From Halichoerus grypus (Eukaryota > Chordata > Mammalia > Carnivora > Phocidae), in NCBI RefSeq assembly GCF_964656455.1, contig NC_135712.1, positions 68,081,239-68,145,238 on the forward strand: a stretch of DNA of 64,000 nt, given 5' to 3'. The position numbers and the translations under genes were made by a program. This document shows positions 31,971-42,140 of this stretch, piece after piece. Under the pieces are notes generated by a model that was not told the DNA's origin, made no database searches, and saw only the letters and a list, made by a program, of their open reading frames with translations. Position 1 is the first letter of the stretch; each line of letters starts with the position of its first letter.

Positions 31971-33204
31971 CTGTTTTTTTTCTCCCACACTATGGGTACC
32001 ATGCTTGAAGAGAAGCATCAACAAGCCATTGTGTATCCGGAGGAGGGAGAGGGTGAGTAGTCTGGAAGCCAGGTCACACCCAGATTGTTCTTGGTGACTA
32101 GTGTGACCATCTTGTGTGTAGATGCCATATGTTATTTAGTTCTCCTGTCTTAGCACCTAAAGCAGTGTGAGGCACATAACTGACCCTCAACAGATGTTTT
32201 TTGAACTGAATGTTTGATTCAGAGCAGAAAACATGCATAGAAACATAATGGCTGTCTTCCATATTGCTGGGTCTCCAGTGTGGAAGAATGATGAGATTGA
32301 TCTGTGTCCCCTTCACCCCCCCTATTGCTCTTGAGGACAGACCTGGGATTAGTGAATGGGGAGGGGCGGGGAAGACATAAGGGGAAACATCCCAGATGGA
32401 TTTATGGAAGAACTTGACCAAGAATGGGAATAATGCAGCAAGGAAGTAGTCAGCTTCTCTACACTGGAAGACAATCAGGGATGTATTGGAAATGGTTCCT
32501 GTATTTTTTTTGACAGTGGGCCAAATATCTTTAATAGAAGTTCTTCCAGTTTCTTATTTCTGAGAGTCTAAGAACATGAAGGCATGGATAGAAATAGGAC
32601 GGTTGGGAGGAGGGATCAGTTTATGGGTAGAGGGTATTCAGGAGTTTGAGGTGACAGCAAAAGGTTTTCATGGAAGAACACCTGTAGATTTTGAAAAGTT
32701 TGTATTTGCTTTTTAAAAGGAAAGTCATGGGTAGCCAGATATATAAGACACTTTCAGCTTCTCTGGGTAACCTATGGAATTTGTCCAGAGCAACATTTGG
32801 ACTTAACCTGGCAATCAGACACTCATCTTTTCTTTCAGGCAGAATTTGGCAACATCAGTCCTAGAGAAAATCATGGGAGCTGGATTCTGACCACAGCTGA
32901 CATGTTTTTGTCATGTTAATCACTTAGATTGACATTTAGGAGAAGATTATTGCAATTTCTATTCCAGAAAATGAAACAGGAATGAAGCAGGCACTGAGTT
33001 AATCAGATTACTTCCAGGTGAAAAAGAAAAAAAAAATAGGTCAAGGTTCCTAAATTGGGCCATCTTAGAAGGTTATTATATACTCATATATGATTACCCT
33101 GTAAGGTAGGACTTTAGATGATTTATGTTTTTATTTCATTCTAGCTGCCAAGGAAGATACAAATTGATTTTTTTTTAAGGTAGGGAGTAGGGAAAGGAAG
33201 TAAT
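31971..33204. other. Unique noncoding stretch
   Basis: No named element. An A-rich run lies at about 33022-33036. Confidence 0.3.
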
Positions 33205-33425
33205 ACTTCTTTATTGCTTACTACATGCCAGGAACTTTACATTTATTATTTCATCAATTTTCACAATGATTCTGATATGTAGGTATTATCATTGCTATTT
33301 TATGGTCAAGGCAACTGAAGCTCATCAGAGCAAAGTAACTTGTTCTGGGACACGTATCTAGTGAAAAATAGAGATGGGATTCAAAGCCAAATCTACTGGA
33401 CTCTAAAGCCACTGCTCTTTATCCT
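33205..33425 (-). repeat. MIR SINE, minus strand
   Basis: 'ttactacatgccaggaactt', 'ttatttcatcaattttcaca', 'ggtattatcattgctatttt', 'atgggattcaaagccaaatc' and 'actctaaagccactgctctt' run in reverse-complement MIR order; nearly full length. Confidence 0.8.
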
Positions 33426-33864
33426 GTTTGGTATTCACAACATACTGTCTCTAGCAGAACCCAAACCTATCATATTCATGGATAGATTTCAGAGCTATAT
33501 CTCATATATTTCAAACCCATAGGTGTCAGTTCCCTATCTGCAGAAAAGCCTGCCCAGATGGCACATGTTTCTACCATTGCTGATGACCTCTTTCTGTAGT
33601 AGAGTCAGACTAAAGCATTCTAACCATTGTCACGCTCAACTGCTAATTGCCCCTAGTCCTGGCTCCCACCCAGCCCACTTTGTTTTCTCAGTGCCTCCAA
33701 ATGCATGATCCTGAAGGTGTGAACACTGTCTGTGGGCTTGGTGCTAGCTTCCAGCTTGCCTGCTGCCCAATGTCTATTAATCCTAGCCTAACTATTTTCA
33801 AGTCTTGAGATTGTGTTCTCATTGTCATAAGCAGGCTTGGAGGAGAGCCAGGAGACCTCCTGGT
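33426..33864. other. Unique noncoding stretch
   Basis: Nothing recognised. Confidence 0.3.
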
Positions 33865-34025
33865 ACAGGAGACAGAGCACTGTGCCTGAATGTGCTTTTG
33901 CTGTCCTTGCTGTGTAACTTACCATTGCTGGGGCTGTAAGGAGTCCCTTCACTGTCTGAGTCTTAGTTCTTCATGAGCAAAAAGGGGATAGTAATAACTC
34001 CCCTCTTTTTTTTTAGGATGAGCAA
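33865..34025 (+). repeat. MIR-like SINE, + strand
   Basis: 'cttgctgtgtaacttaccat', 'tcactgtctgagtcttagtt' and 'aaaaaggggatagtaataac' in MIR order. Confidence 0.5.
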
Positions 34026-34814
34026 GAGACTCATATGATATTAGTATCCCGGAAACTTTATAAACCATGGGCATTGTACAAATTTAAGTTCGGTGGGTGA
34101 AAGAGAATGATCCCATCTCCTGGAAAAGCTTTCCTTCAAAAGGGGTGGAAGCCAGCACACATGTTCTAAGTAGGAAACCATGAGCTCCCTCTGGCCTGCC
34201 AGGTTCTGTTTCACTTGAGCAGGCTTGGTCTCTGTCCCACACGCACCCCCCCGCCCCCTGAATAGCATGGCTGTGTTTCTTGGCTTGGATTACTGAGATA
34301 ATTGCTCCCAATCTTCCGTTTCCAGTGAGCATGAGCCTGTTAGACCTGAATGATAGCCACTGGCTGAAGCCTTCTGAAGGCTCTGATTGGGTAGACTGTG
34401 TTTGGCTCAGCTGAATTTGCTTGCTGGCTATGTAAATATTAGGGTTGTTAATCTTTATTAGAGGGTGTTAGCCAAGAAAAATTACATTTTTAAAAACCCA
34501 TATATTAACATGGGAAAAAAATAAAAGTAAATCAAGCAAAATTTAACAATTTTGATGTCCTAAAAGCTTCCAATGAAGACTAAAAAGGCCTCAAGTGTGT
34601 ATTTGTTCAATAAATAAGACTGTGGCTTCCAATCCTTTTTGAAAGTGGGGCATAGATCTTAAATAAAAAAGCCAATTTTCATTTTAGAATAGAAAAATCT
34701 GAACAATAAGAAGGTATCAATTTCACTGTCATTTAATAGGTTTGCATTTGCAAGTCAGTTTTTGTGGATTCTTTTCCCCACATAGACTTTCTGTCTTTAA
34801 TTTGCATTTATATT
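34026..34814. other. Unique noncoding stretch
   Basis: Contains an AT-rich segment (34460-34720) without recognisable repeat identity. No gene seen. Confidence 0.3.
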
Positions 34815-35859
34815 TTCATATTGTAAACTTTTTACTGAAGTATAACGTACATCCAGAAAAGTACACAAATCCTAAGCTCAGTGATTTTTTACCTAGTGAA
34901 CACACTTGAGTAACTAGCATATAGATCAAGAAACAGAACATTACTCCAGAACACTGGCCCCCCAGTGTCCCCTTCCATTTATCAGTCCCTCCCTTTGAGG
35001 CCAATCTCCAGGGTGACTTCCAGCACCTTAAGATTAGTTTGCCTGTTTTGAAACTTTATATAAATGGAATCTTCAAGTATATACTATTTTGCGTCTCTCT
35101 TCTTTTGTCCAACATTACACGTGTGGGATTAATCCGTGCTGAGTGTAGCAATTACATGTCACGTTCATTACTATGTAATAGTCTACTGTATATATATGCT
35201 GCAATTTATCCATTTTACTGTATAAGGTACTTGAGTATTTGAGTTGTTTCCACCTTGGGGCTATTATGAATAAAGCTGCTGTGAACACTTTTGTGTAGGT
35301 CTATGGATGAATACATGTACTCAGTATTGTGGAGTATGTATCTAAGAGAGTAATGACCAGGCTATAGGGTATGAGTATTAGCTTTAGTTAAATCCTGCCA
35401 AATAGTTTTCCAAAGTAGTTGTAAAAATTTACATCTCCACTAGCAGGAAGGATACTTCCAGTTGCTCCACATCTTTGCTAACAGTTGGTATTATTTGTCT
35501 TTTCTATTTTAGCTCTTCTGGTAGGTATGTGGTAGTGCCACATTATGGATGGCTTTTGTTTTGTTTTGTATTTGTATTTCCTGGATGGTGAATGAAGTCA
35601 AGAACATTTTCATGTGTTTATTGACCATTTGGATGCTGTCTTTTGAAAAGTGAATCTTTGGTTGTTTTGCCTTATCTTTGCTATTGCATTATCTGCATTT
35701 TTCTTATTGAGTTGTAGGAGTTCTTTATATATTCTGGATATGAGCCCTTTGATAAGTGTATTGTGAATATCTCCTTCTAGTCTGTGGCTTGCCTCTTCAC
35801 ACTCTTCATGGTGTATTTTGATGAATATACATTAATAATTTTAATGTAGTCTAGTCTTT
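34815..35859 (-). repeat. Old L1 (L1M-type), minus strand, left part
   Basis: Reverse-complement L1 landmarks: 'tatattgtgg' type blocks, 'gctgctgtgaacacttttgt', 'cttccagttgctccacatct', 'ctctactattg'-like spacing, and 'tatattctggatatgagccc'. The element is split by the CanSINE at 35875-36070 and resumes at 36071. Confidence 0.87.
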
Positions 35860-36085
35860 AAAATATTTTCTTTTTTGAAAAAAGATTTTATTTATTTATC
35901 TGACAAAGAGAGACACAGTGAGAGAGGGAACACAAGCAGGGGGAGTGGGAGAGGGAGAAGCAGGCTTCCCGTGGAGCAGGGAGCCCGATGCAGGGCTCGA
36001 TCCCTGGACCCTGGGACCATGACCTGAGCTGAGGGCAGACGCTTAACAACTGAGCCACCCAGGCGCCCCCAAAATATTTTCTTTT
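35860..36085 (-). mobile_element. CanSINE nested in old L1, 15-bp target-site duplication
   Basis: SINE body 35875-36070, minus strand. This is the most consensus-like copy of the four: short tail 'aaaagattttatttattta', GA-rich block, 'agaagcaggcttcccgtgga', 'gggaccatgacctgagctga' and head 'gagccacccaggcgccccc'. The duplication AAAATATTTTCTTTT (35860-35874 and 36071-36085) is perfect and both copies belong to the surrounding L1, proving nested insertion. Confidence 0.97.
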
Positions 36086-36370
36086 ATTGTTAGTGGTTGT
36101 TGTGTCCTGTTTAAGAAATCTTTGTCTACTCTAAATTTTGTGCTGAAAAAACTTTACTGTTTTACTTTTTACATTTAGATCAGTACTGTATTTGAACGTG
36201 CTTTTCTTGTGTGGTGAGGGAAAGATTCTTTTATTTTTTTCTTCCTGTTTTGGTACCAGTTGGCTTAGAGTAACTTGTTGAAAACACCATTCTTTCCCCA
36301 CAGCACTGTAGTGTCACCTTTGTCATAAACCAAGTGACCATATATGTGTGGGTCTGTTTCCATGTATTAA
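36071..36370 (-). repeat. Old L1 (L1M-type), minus strand, right part
   Basis: Continuation of the element at 34815-35859 after the SINE: 'aagaaatctttgtctactct', 'ttttggtaccagttggctta' and 'accattctttccccacagca' are standard reverse-complement L1 ORF2 blocks. Confidence 0.85.
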
Positions 36371-37710
36371 AATTTGGAGGTGCCGCCAAGTGATTGGTAC
36401 TATATTGAGTTTGATTGTATTGAATAAGTGGCTAGCGAAATCCTTGACATAGGCATGGATGACTAAGAGAAGCGAGGGCAGAACAGAGGTCCAGAAATTT
36501 TCCAGATATAAACCACCCCCTGACTCGGACTGTATTTAGATATGCTTCTCCAAATAAAGTATCCCTAACAGAATCTAGGATGTGTTGGTTAACTGTCATC
36601 TCTGTTGGAAGATGGATATGTCACAAGAAATGGAATTTAAAGGAATGCAATACCTAGTTTGAAATTAAATATAATTTCTCAAAAGATTCCACTGAAAACG
36701 ATCATTACTTTATCTAATGCTAGTTCTCCTCATAACAAGGAAATGCTTTCTCTGAAAACAGGCTTAGCTGGTCCTTATTCTTGGGGTTCATCACATCTGC
36801 CCGATCTAAGTGCTCAGGAATTAGACACCCAGAGCCTTTAACTGCTCACTCATTTTAATGACTCTGTGGAGGGCCTTTTGTGTCCAACTACTTCCAGCAA
36901 CCTGAAATCTTTTAGTTTTTCTAAGACTCTAAGACAGCTGGGTAGGGGGTGCTGCTAAAGAGTATTTATTCAAATAGATGAGTACCCCTTTTCCAAGAGT
37001 CCCACCCAACTTAGACTATGGAGGACATTGACTCTCTGGTAGTTCCCCAACCCGTCTAGATAATACAGCTCCTTTCCATCAGTGGTACCCAGGGTGGTTG
37101 ATGAAGTGGGATCCTTTTTCTGGGGGATATGAACCTGGTCCAGGTACCTTTAAGCTTAGAAAGTTACCCCTTATTCCCATTTCCCTCTCTTGCAGCTGAC
37201 CTGGCAGTCTGAGCTGCCATGAATGGGAAATATTGTTCAGTGAGCAATGGAGCAGTAGTTTCTTTGTAAATTTCCATGTGGTCAACACGTACAGTTGAGC
37301 ATCTTCTGCATACCAGCACTCAAAATCTATTCCCAGCCCTTGAGGGCTTGGTTTACCTCTGGTTGTGTTAAGTGACAGTCTCTGCTTAAACTTGGGGCCT
37401 GACAAAACCTTTCTGATGCTTGATCACCTGACCTAACCTCTCACCATCTCTCTTCCCTGCCATGGCCAGATTCACTGGAGTATTTGGTGATGAATCTTAC
37501 CTGTCTGTCCCTATATTGTACTCCCTTTGTACCTCCATTGTTACCTGAACTAATCTCTAGTGACTTCAACTTGGATAGCCGTATTTGCATAGTAACATCC
37601 AAACTGGGCACCTGCTGAAGCCCTTGGTTGCCCCACCCAAGTTCTTAAGTATCTTGAGATGCTGTTCTGATGCTCCAGGGTCCGCCACTTCGCTGTGCCT
37701 TTGTCAAGAG
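36371..37710. other. Unique noncoding stretch
   Basis: No repeat or exon is recognised with confidence. A minus-strand open frame at 37079-37405 (108 codons) has no domain. Confidence 0.3.
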
Positions 37711-37944
37711 AGAATGGATTTTTTTTTCATATAATGTCATCAATTTATTGGGATCTTGGGCTCCTTCTATGGCCAAAGGTCTAGCAGTAACATGGAGTTA
37801 GGACTGCGGTATAGAGTCTCATAGCTGTCGTGTGTCTTGTTTCAATCAGTAAACAGTCCCAGTTACCACAAGTTTTTGCCACCCCAGATGTTGTATAGCT
37901 TTGATCTCATCCACCCACTTTCTCTGTGTGTGAACACAGAATGG
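37711..37944 (-). pseudogene. 3' end of an unidentified retrocopied transcript
   Basis: On the minus strand the body (about 37718-37937) ends with AATAAA (complement at 37744-37749) about 17 bases before a run of nine A (complement at 37719-37727), the signature of a polyadenylated RNA inserted by retroposition. Short flanking repeats AGAATGG (37711-37717 and 37938-37944) may be the target-site duplication, although 7 bp is shorter than usual. One reading frame on the minus strand is open for about 25 codons (VDEIKAIQHLGWQKLVV) before a stop, but I cannot identify a parent gene. It could also be all 3' UTR. Confidence 0.5.
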
Positions 37945-39839
37945 CTGGAGATTTTATTTTAGGTTCTTTAACTTCGGTTCTTTTAAAATGGGCATTAAAA
38001 ACGGAGTCTTCTGTTTTGTTTGTTTAAAAATTTTTTTTTACTTATCTTCGCACATTAAAAAACCATTGTATATAACAGAATAACAGACTTTAGAACCCAG
38101 AGATATTAGATATCATTAGTTCAATCTTCTCATGACTAAATAATATTGTGAGATTTCTTTCCCTGGAGATATTTTTAAATGTCTTTTACAATCACAGGAA
38201 GTCAGAGTTGGAAGAGAACTGAGAACCGTGTGAGGCCAGCAATCTCATTCTACAGATGAGGAGCCTGAGACCCTGAGGACTCAAATGGCTGGATCACAGT
38301 GCTGTGATAAGATTCTGGGTCTCTAGACTTCGCAATCTGGGGGTCTTTGCTTGTGTAGCCAAGGCTGCTTCTTACTTTGAATTTTGCTTCATTATTGTTA
38401 TCCAGGGACAGCCAGGAATTTCTCATAGAGTCTGTGAATGTGCTTGTCATGAGACATTAATCTGTGCCAGAATTTAAGGTAACATAGAAATAGCCAAAAT
38501 GTACTTTGGGCAAGAGCCATGAATCCCGATGGGAGTGGGCTGGGATAAGTAGTTCTGTTAATAAAACCTTTCCACATCAAAAGTGTGAGTCAGATTCGGT
38601 ATATGAATACCATCAAGAAGCTACACACAGAGGGAGTTTAATTTTAGTACAAATAATCACCTGTTTGCATCTCTCTTCAGAAATAAAGGGGGTGGAAGTT
38701 GTTATGTCTTTCAAATTAGATTGATTACTAAAAAAAGGAAAACAATCTGGAGGATGGTTATTTTCCTTGTGGAGTCCTGTCCTGTGTACCATCTATTTCT
38801 AGTGAAGCTTGAACTTCCAGTTTAAAAGCAGGTGGAAGTGGAGAGGGTGTCTTTACTCCCCTTTGCCTTAGCTGCGTTCAGGAAATCCCTTGCCTGCCCC
38901 TTTCCCCTGCAGGTACCTGCCACAGCTCTTTCCTGAGGCCTGTTGCTCTGGGCTGGTCTACAGTCGGGCAAAGATGGCAGTGGATGTAAGCCAGAGGAAG
39001 CCTCCTATGACGGTGTACAAAGCTTTTCTTAAGAAGAAGGGAAGCCAAAGGAGTCAGCTGTCCTCCTGATAATTGGAGCTCCCCTCTTCTGCTCATATTT
39101 CTCTAGGAAGGCCTAAGGCAAGAAAAGAGGCTCAGAGATGTACCTTATGGAGTTCAGTAATTATTCTGTCCACCATATTCTGGTTTGCTCCTGCCCCTTC
39201 AGTATCACCTCCACCTCTCCCTCTGATCCTTAAGGTCCCAAGCAGAGGAGTTTGTGGGTGAATGAAGAGGATGGAGAAGGTGGGTGTGTGTTACAACCTC
39301 CCCTGGGCTTTGTGTCTAGTGACAGTAAGGACCCTGATAGAGGGAGCCTTATGGGGAAGACAGTCCACCCTTCTTGGGAAGCTGCCAGTCTAATCAGAGA
39401 CAATGATCACTTATATGGTGCCCTCTGCTGCAAAATAGTACCTGAGCTGGGGTCACTTTGTTACCTCTTGGATGCTAGCACCAGTCCTAGGGAAGTACAA
39501 CAGTGGGAAGAAACAGGATCTGAGCCGACATGGTGATTCTGACCTCTCTGGACAGGCCATTGTCCATAAAGGTGTTCATGTGTTGATTTGCAAAGCACTC
39601 CTGAGCTTCTCTTCAGGGATTTGTGTCTGAAGGGGATCTCCATTCCTGGAATTCACTGAAAGCTCTGCCTGACATGCCCTCTGCAACTCATCATGTTAAT
39701 GGGAAGGGAGGGCTGGAAGCCAGCCAGGTGCCCTACCCCGAGCCATGTCAGGATGGCTGTATTGATTGAGAGTCTGACGGAAGGTTACTGCAATGGACAG
39801 GGATTCACTGACAGTGGAGGAATAAAGCTCTGGCCCCGA
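37945..39839. other. Mostly unique noncoding stretch
   Basis: About 38195-38300 resembles an old mammalian repeat ('tctacagatgaggagcctga' after 'cagagttggaagagaactga') that I cannot classify. Nothing else is recognised. Confidence 0.3.
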
Positions 39840-40420
39840 AGCCTATCTTCTTAACTGGGCTCTCAGCCAGGGCTTCCTTGCCAACTCTGTACTCCTCCCA
39901 GTCCATCTTGCACACCCAACTAGATCTGGCTTCCCTGAACACCACTTAGTCAAACTCCCCAATTGCTTAAAAACCCTTAATGGGTCCTCTTGGCCTGGAC
40001 TCAAGGCCCTGTAGAATCAGGTGCACATCCACAAACAGTAGCCTTTCCAACCTCATCACTGATTCAGCCCACCCTCTGCAGCAAAGCCCCTTGTGTTGTC
40101 AGATGTGTTCTGTTCACAGTCCCCAGAAAACACCAGGCTTATTTGTACCTTTGTGCTTTTCCCAGGTTGTCCCATGTTGTTTGCTGTTCCACCTGTGCAC
40201 ATCTACTCCATCCTTCAGTATTTGACTCTTTTATCTTCCCTGCTCATTAGCTATGCAGTAGCTCACTTCTCTTGTGTGCACTAAGCCCCTTGAGTGGAGG
40301 AACCCCTGTAGCCCCCAACACAATGCTGAATGTGAGATGGGCACACATTGCTTCTTGGGTGAATGTGGAGAGATGGATACTTGAAATAATGAACCCTCTC
40401 TAGGCAACTTACTATTATTT
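39840..40420 (+). repeat. L2-type LINE 3' region, + strand
   Basis: Diverged but in L2 order: 'ttgcttaaaaacccttaatg', 'tggactcaaggccctgtaga', 'tttgtgcttttcccaggttg' and 'ccccttgagtggaggaaccc'. Confidence 0.5.
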
Positions 40421-40437
40421 CCTTCTTGACCTAGTGT

Positions 40438-40580
40438 CCATGCACCCATTTTAGTTTTTTATTTTTACCTATTTTTTTAATTTAAGTTCAATTAGCCAAC
40501 ATATAGTACATCATTAGTTTCAGATGTAGTGTTCAATAATTCATCAGTTGTGTAGAACACCCAGCCATGCACCCATTTTA
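40438..40580 (-). mobile_element. 111-bp L1 stub with perfect 16-bp target-site duplication
   Basis: Body 40454-40564, minus strand: T-rich tail followed by the complement of the carnivore L1 3' end ('caattagccaacatatagta', 'catcattagtttcagatgta'). The duplication CCATGCACCCATTTTA (40438-40453 and 40565-40580) is perfect. Reverse transcription stopped about 100 bases into the L1 3' UTR. Confidence 0.95.
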
Positions 40581-40762
40581 AAGTGATGTTTGGAGATGTT
40601 TAATGGGATAAAGGGAATAGAGGCAGATGCCTCAGAAAGGTTTCCAACAAAGTGGTCAAGAACAGGATTGAAATGGAGCAGGTGCTAAAGGCAAAAGCAA
40701 AAACAAAAACTCCAAAGAAAACAAGAAATTGGATTTAACACATCTTAAAGATGTAAGATAGG

Positions 40763-41256
40763 TGTATAGGGTTGAATAAGTGTCCTCTGAAGTTCATGTC
40801 TACCTGAAACCTCAAAATATGACCTTATTTGGAAATCCGGTCTTTGCAGATGTCATTAGTTAAGGTAAGGTAGGGTCATACTGGATTAGGGTGGGCTCTA
40901 AATCCAATGGACGACATTCTTATAAGAGCAGAGGACACAGAAGAAGGCCATGCAAAGGTGGAGGCAGGGATGAGTGAGATAGCTACAAGCCCGGGAATGC
41001 CAGGGATTGTCAGGAGCTACAGAAATTAAGAAGAGACAAGCTAGGATTCTTCCCTAGAGCCTTAGGTGGGAGCATGGCACTGCTGACACCTTGATTTTGG
41101 ACTTCTGGCCTGAACTGTGAGAGAATACATTTCTGGTTTTTTGTCTTTTTTTTTTTTTTTTGGTTTTGTTTGTTTTCTTTGTTTTTCTTTTCTCTTTTGT
41201 TTTAAGCCATCTAGTTTGTGATATTTTGTTTTGGTAGCCCTAGGAAATCAATACAG
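40763..41256 (+). mobile_element. MaLR-type solo LTR (MLT1-like) with T-rich internal insertion
   Basis: Ancient endogenous retrovirus LTR of the ERVL-MaLR type: 'gttgaataagtgtcctctga', 'tatgaccttatttggaaatc', 'cttataagagcagaggacac', 'acaccttgattttggacttc', 'aactgtgagagaatacattt', 'aagccatctagtttgtgata' and the end 'aaatcaatacag'. The AATAAA-like region near the end is interrupted at about 41140-41205 by a T-rich tract. No internal retroviral genes are present, so this is a solo LTR. Subfamily not assigned. Confidence 0.75.
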
Positions 41257-41974
41257 TGGAGTCCAGTCATGGGCAGAGCCATCCCTATGAGGTATAGGAA
41301 GGAGAAATCACACCTGCAGGTCTATTGGTTGCTTCCAATTTTATGCAGGAGAAATTTGGTTAAAATGATCATCGGGAATAAAGGAGGTGTTTGCTAGGAA
41401 GAGGGCATGGGGAGGGTTTTATTATGGTAACCTTGTGAAAAAGTGGATGGGGTGTGGGTTTGTTTTGATGCAAGGGAAGAAGGAGAGGAGAGAAAGTGCT
41501 AAACTACCCAAGTTGGCTTTCATAAGGAGTGCCGTGTATGAGACTGCCTTCTCTTTCTGGGACCCTAGGCAGCTCTGGCTCTCTGTCCTCAAAGCAGTGA
41601 GAACCCCATAAAGTAGAGGGTGGGACAAGAAACAGCTCTGCCCTTAGAGGATGTCTGTAGGTGCTACTTCCGTGGACTCTTCTCTTCCTCCTCAGTGTTA
41701 GAGGTGATGAGGTGCAATGGGATGTGCATGGGATGCCTAGCCCATTTCCATCTATTGTCACTGTTCTATTTGAGCAAGTCCGTCCCCCTCTCAGAAACTT
41801 GCTCTTCTCCCTTTTGCAGAAGGCGTATAAGTTGATGTTGATTGAAGAAGAACACTTTGTAAACCTTAAAATGCTATATAATAGTCTCCCCAGGACTGAA
41901 CAGGAAGACAGGCAGATTCCTTGTGCTTTGGGGTCTGGGGTGGCTCACACCCTGTGTGAAAAATAATGCAGTTT
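41257..41974. other. Unique noncoding stretch
   Basis: No gene is recognised. Overlapping frames at 41387-41966 have no domain. Confidence 0.3.
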
Positions 41975-42140
41975 TCAGTATGGGATGATACCAGAAGGTT
42001 CTGGATATGGATGATGGTGATGGTTGTACAACAACGTAAATGTACTTAATGCCGCTGAACTGTATGTACACTTAAAAGTAGTTAAAATGCTAAATTTTGT
42101 GTTGTGTATATTTTACCAAACACACAGAAAAATCACAAGC
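41975..42140 (+). repeat. Old L1 (L1M-type) 3' terminus, + strand
   Basis: 'gttctggatatggatgatgg', 'tgatggttgtacaacaacgt', 'aaatgtacttaatgccgctg', 'aactgtatgtacacttaaaa' and 'gtgtatattttaccaaacac' match the terminus of old L1 elements. Confidence 0.85.
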
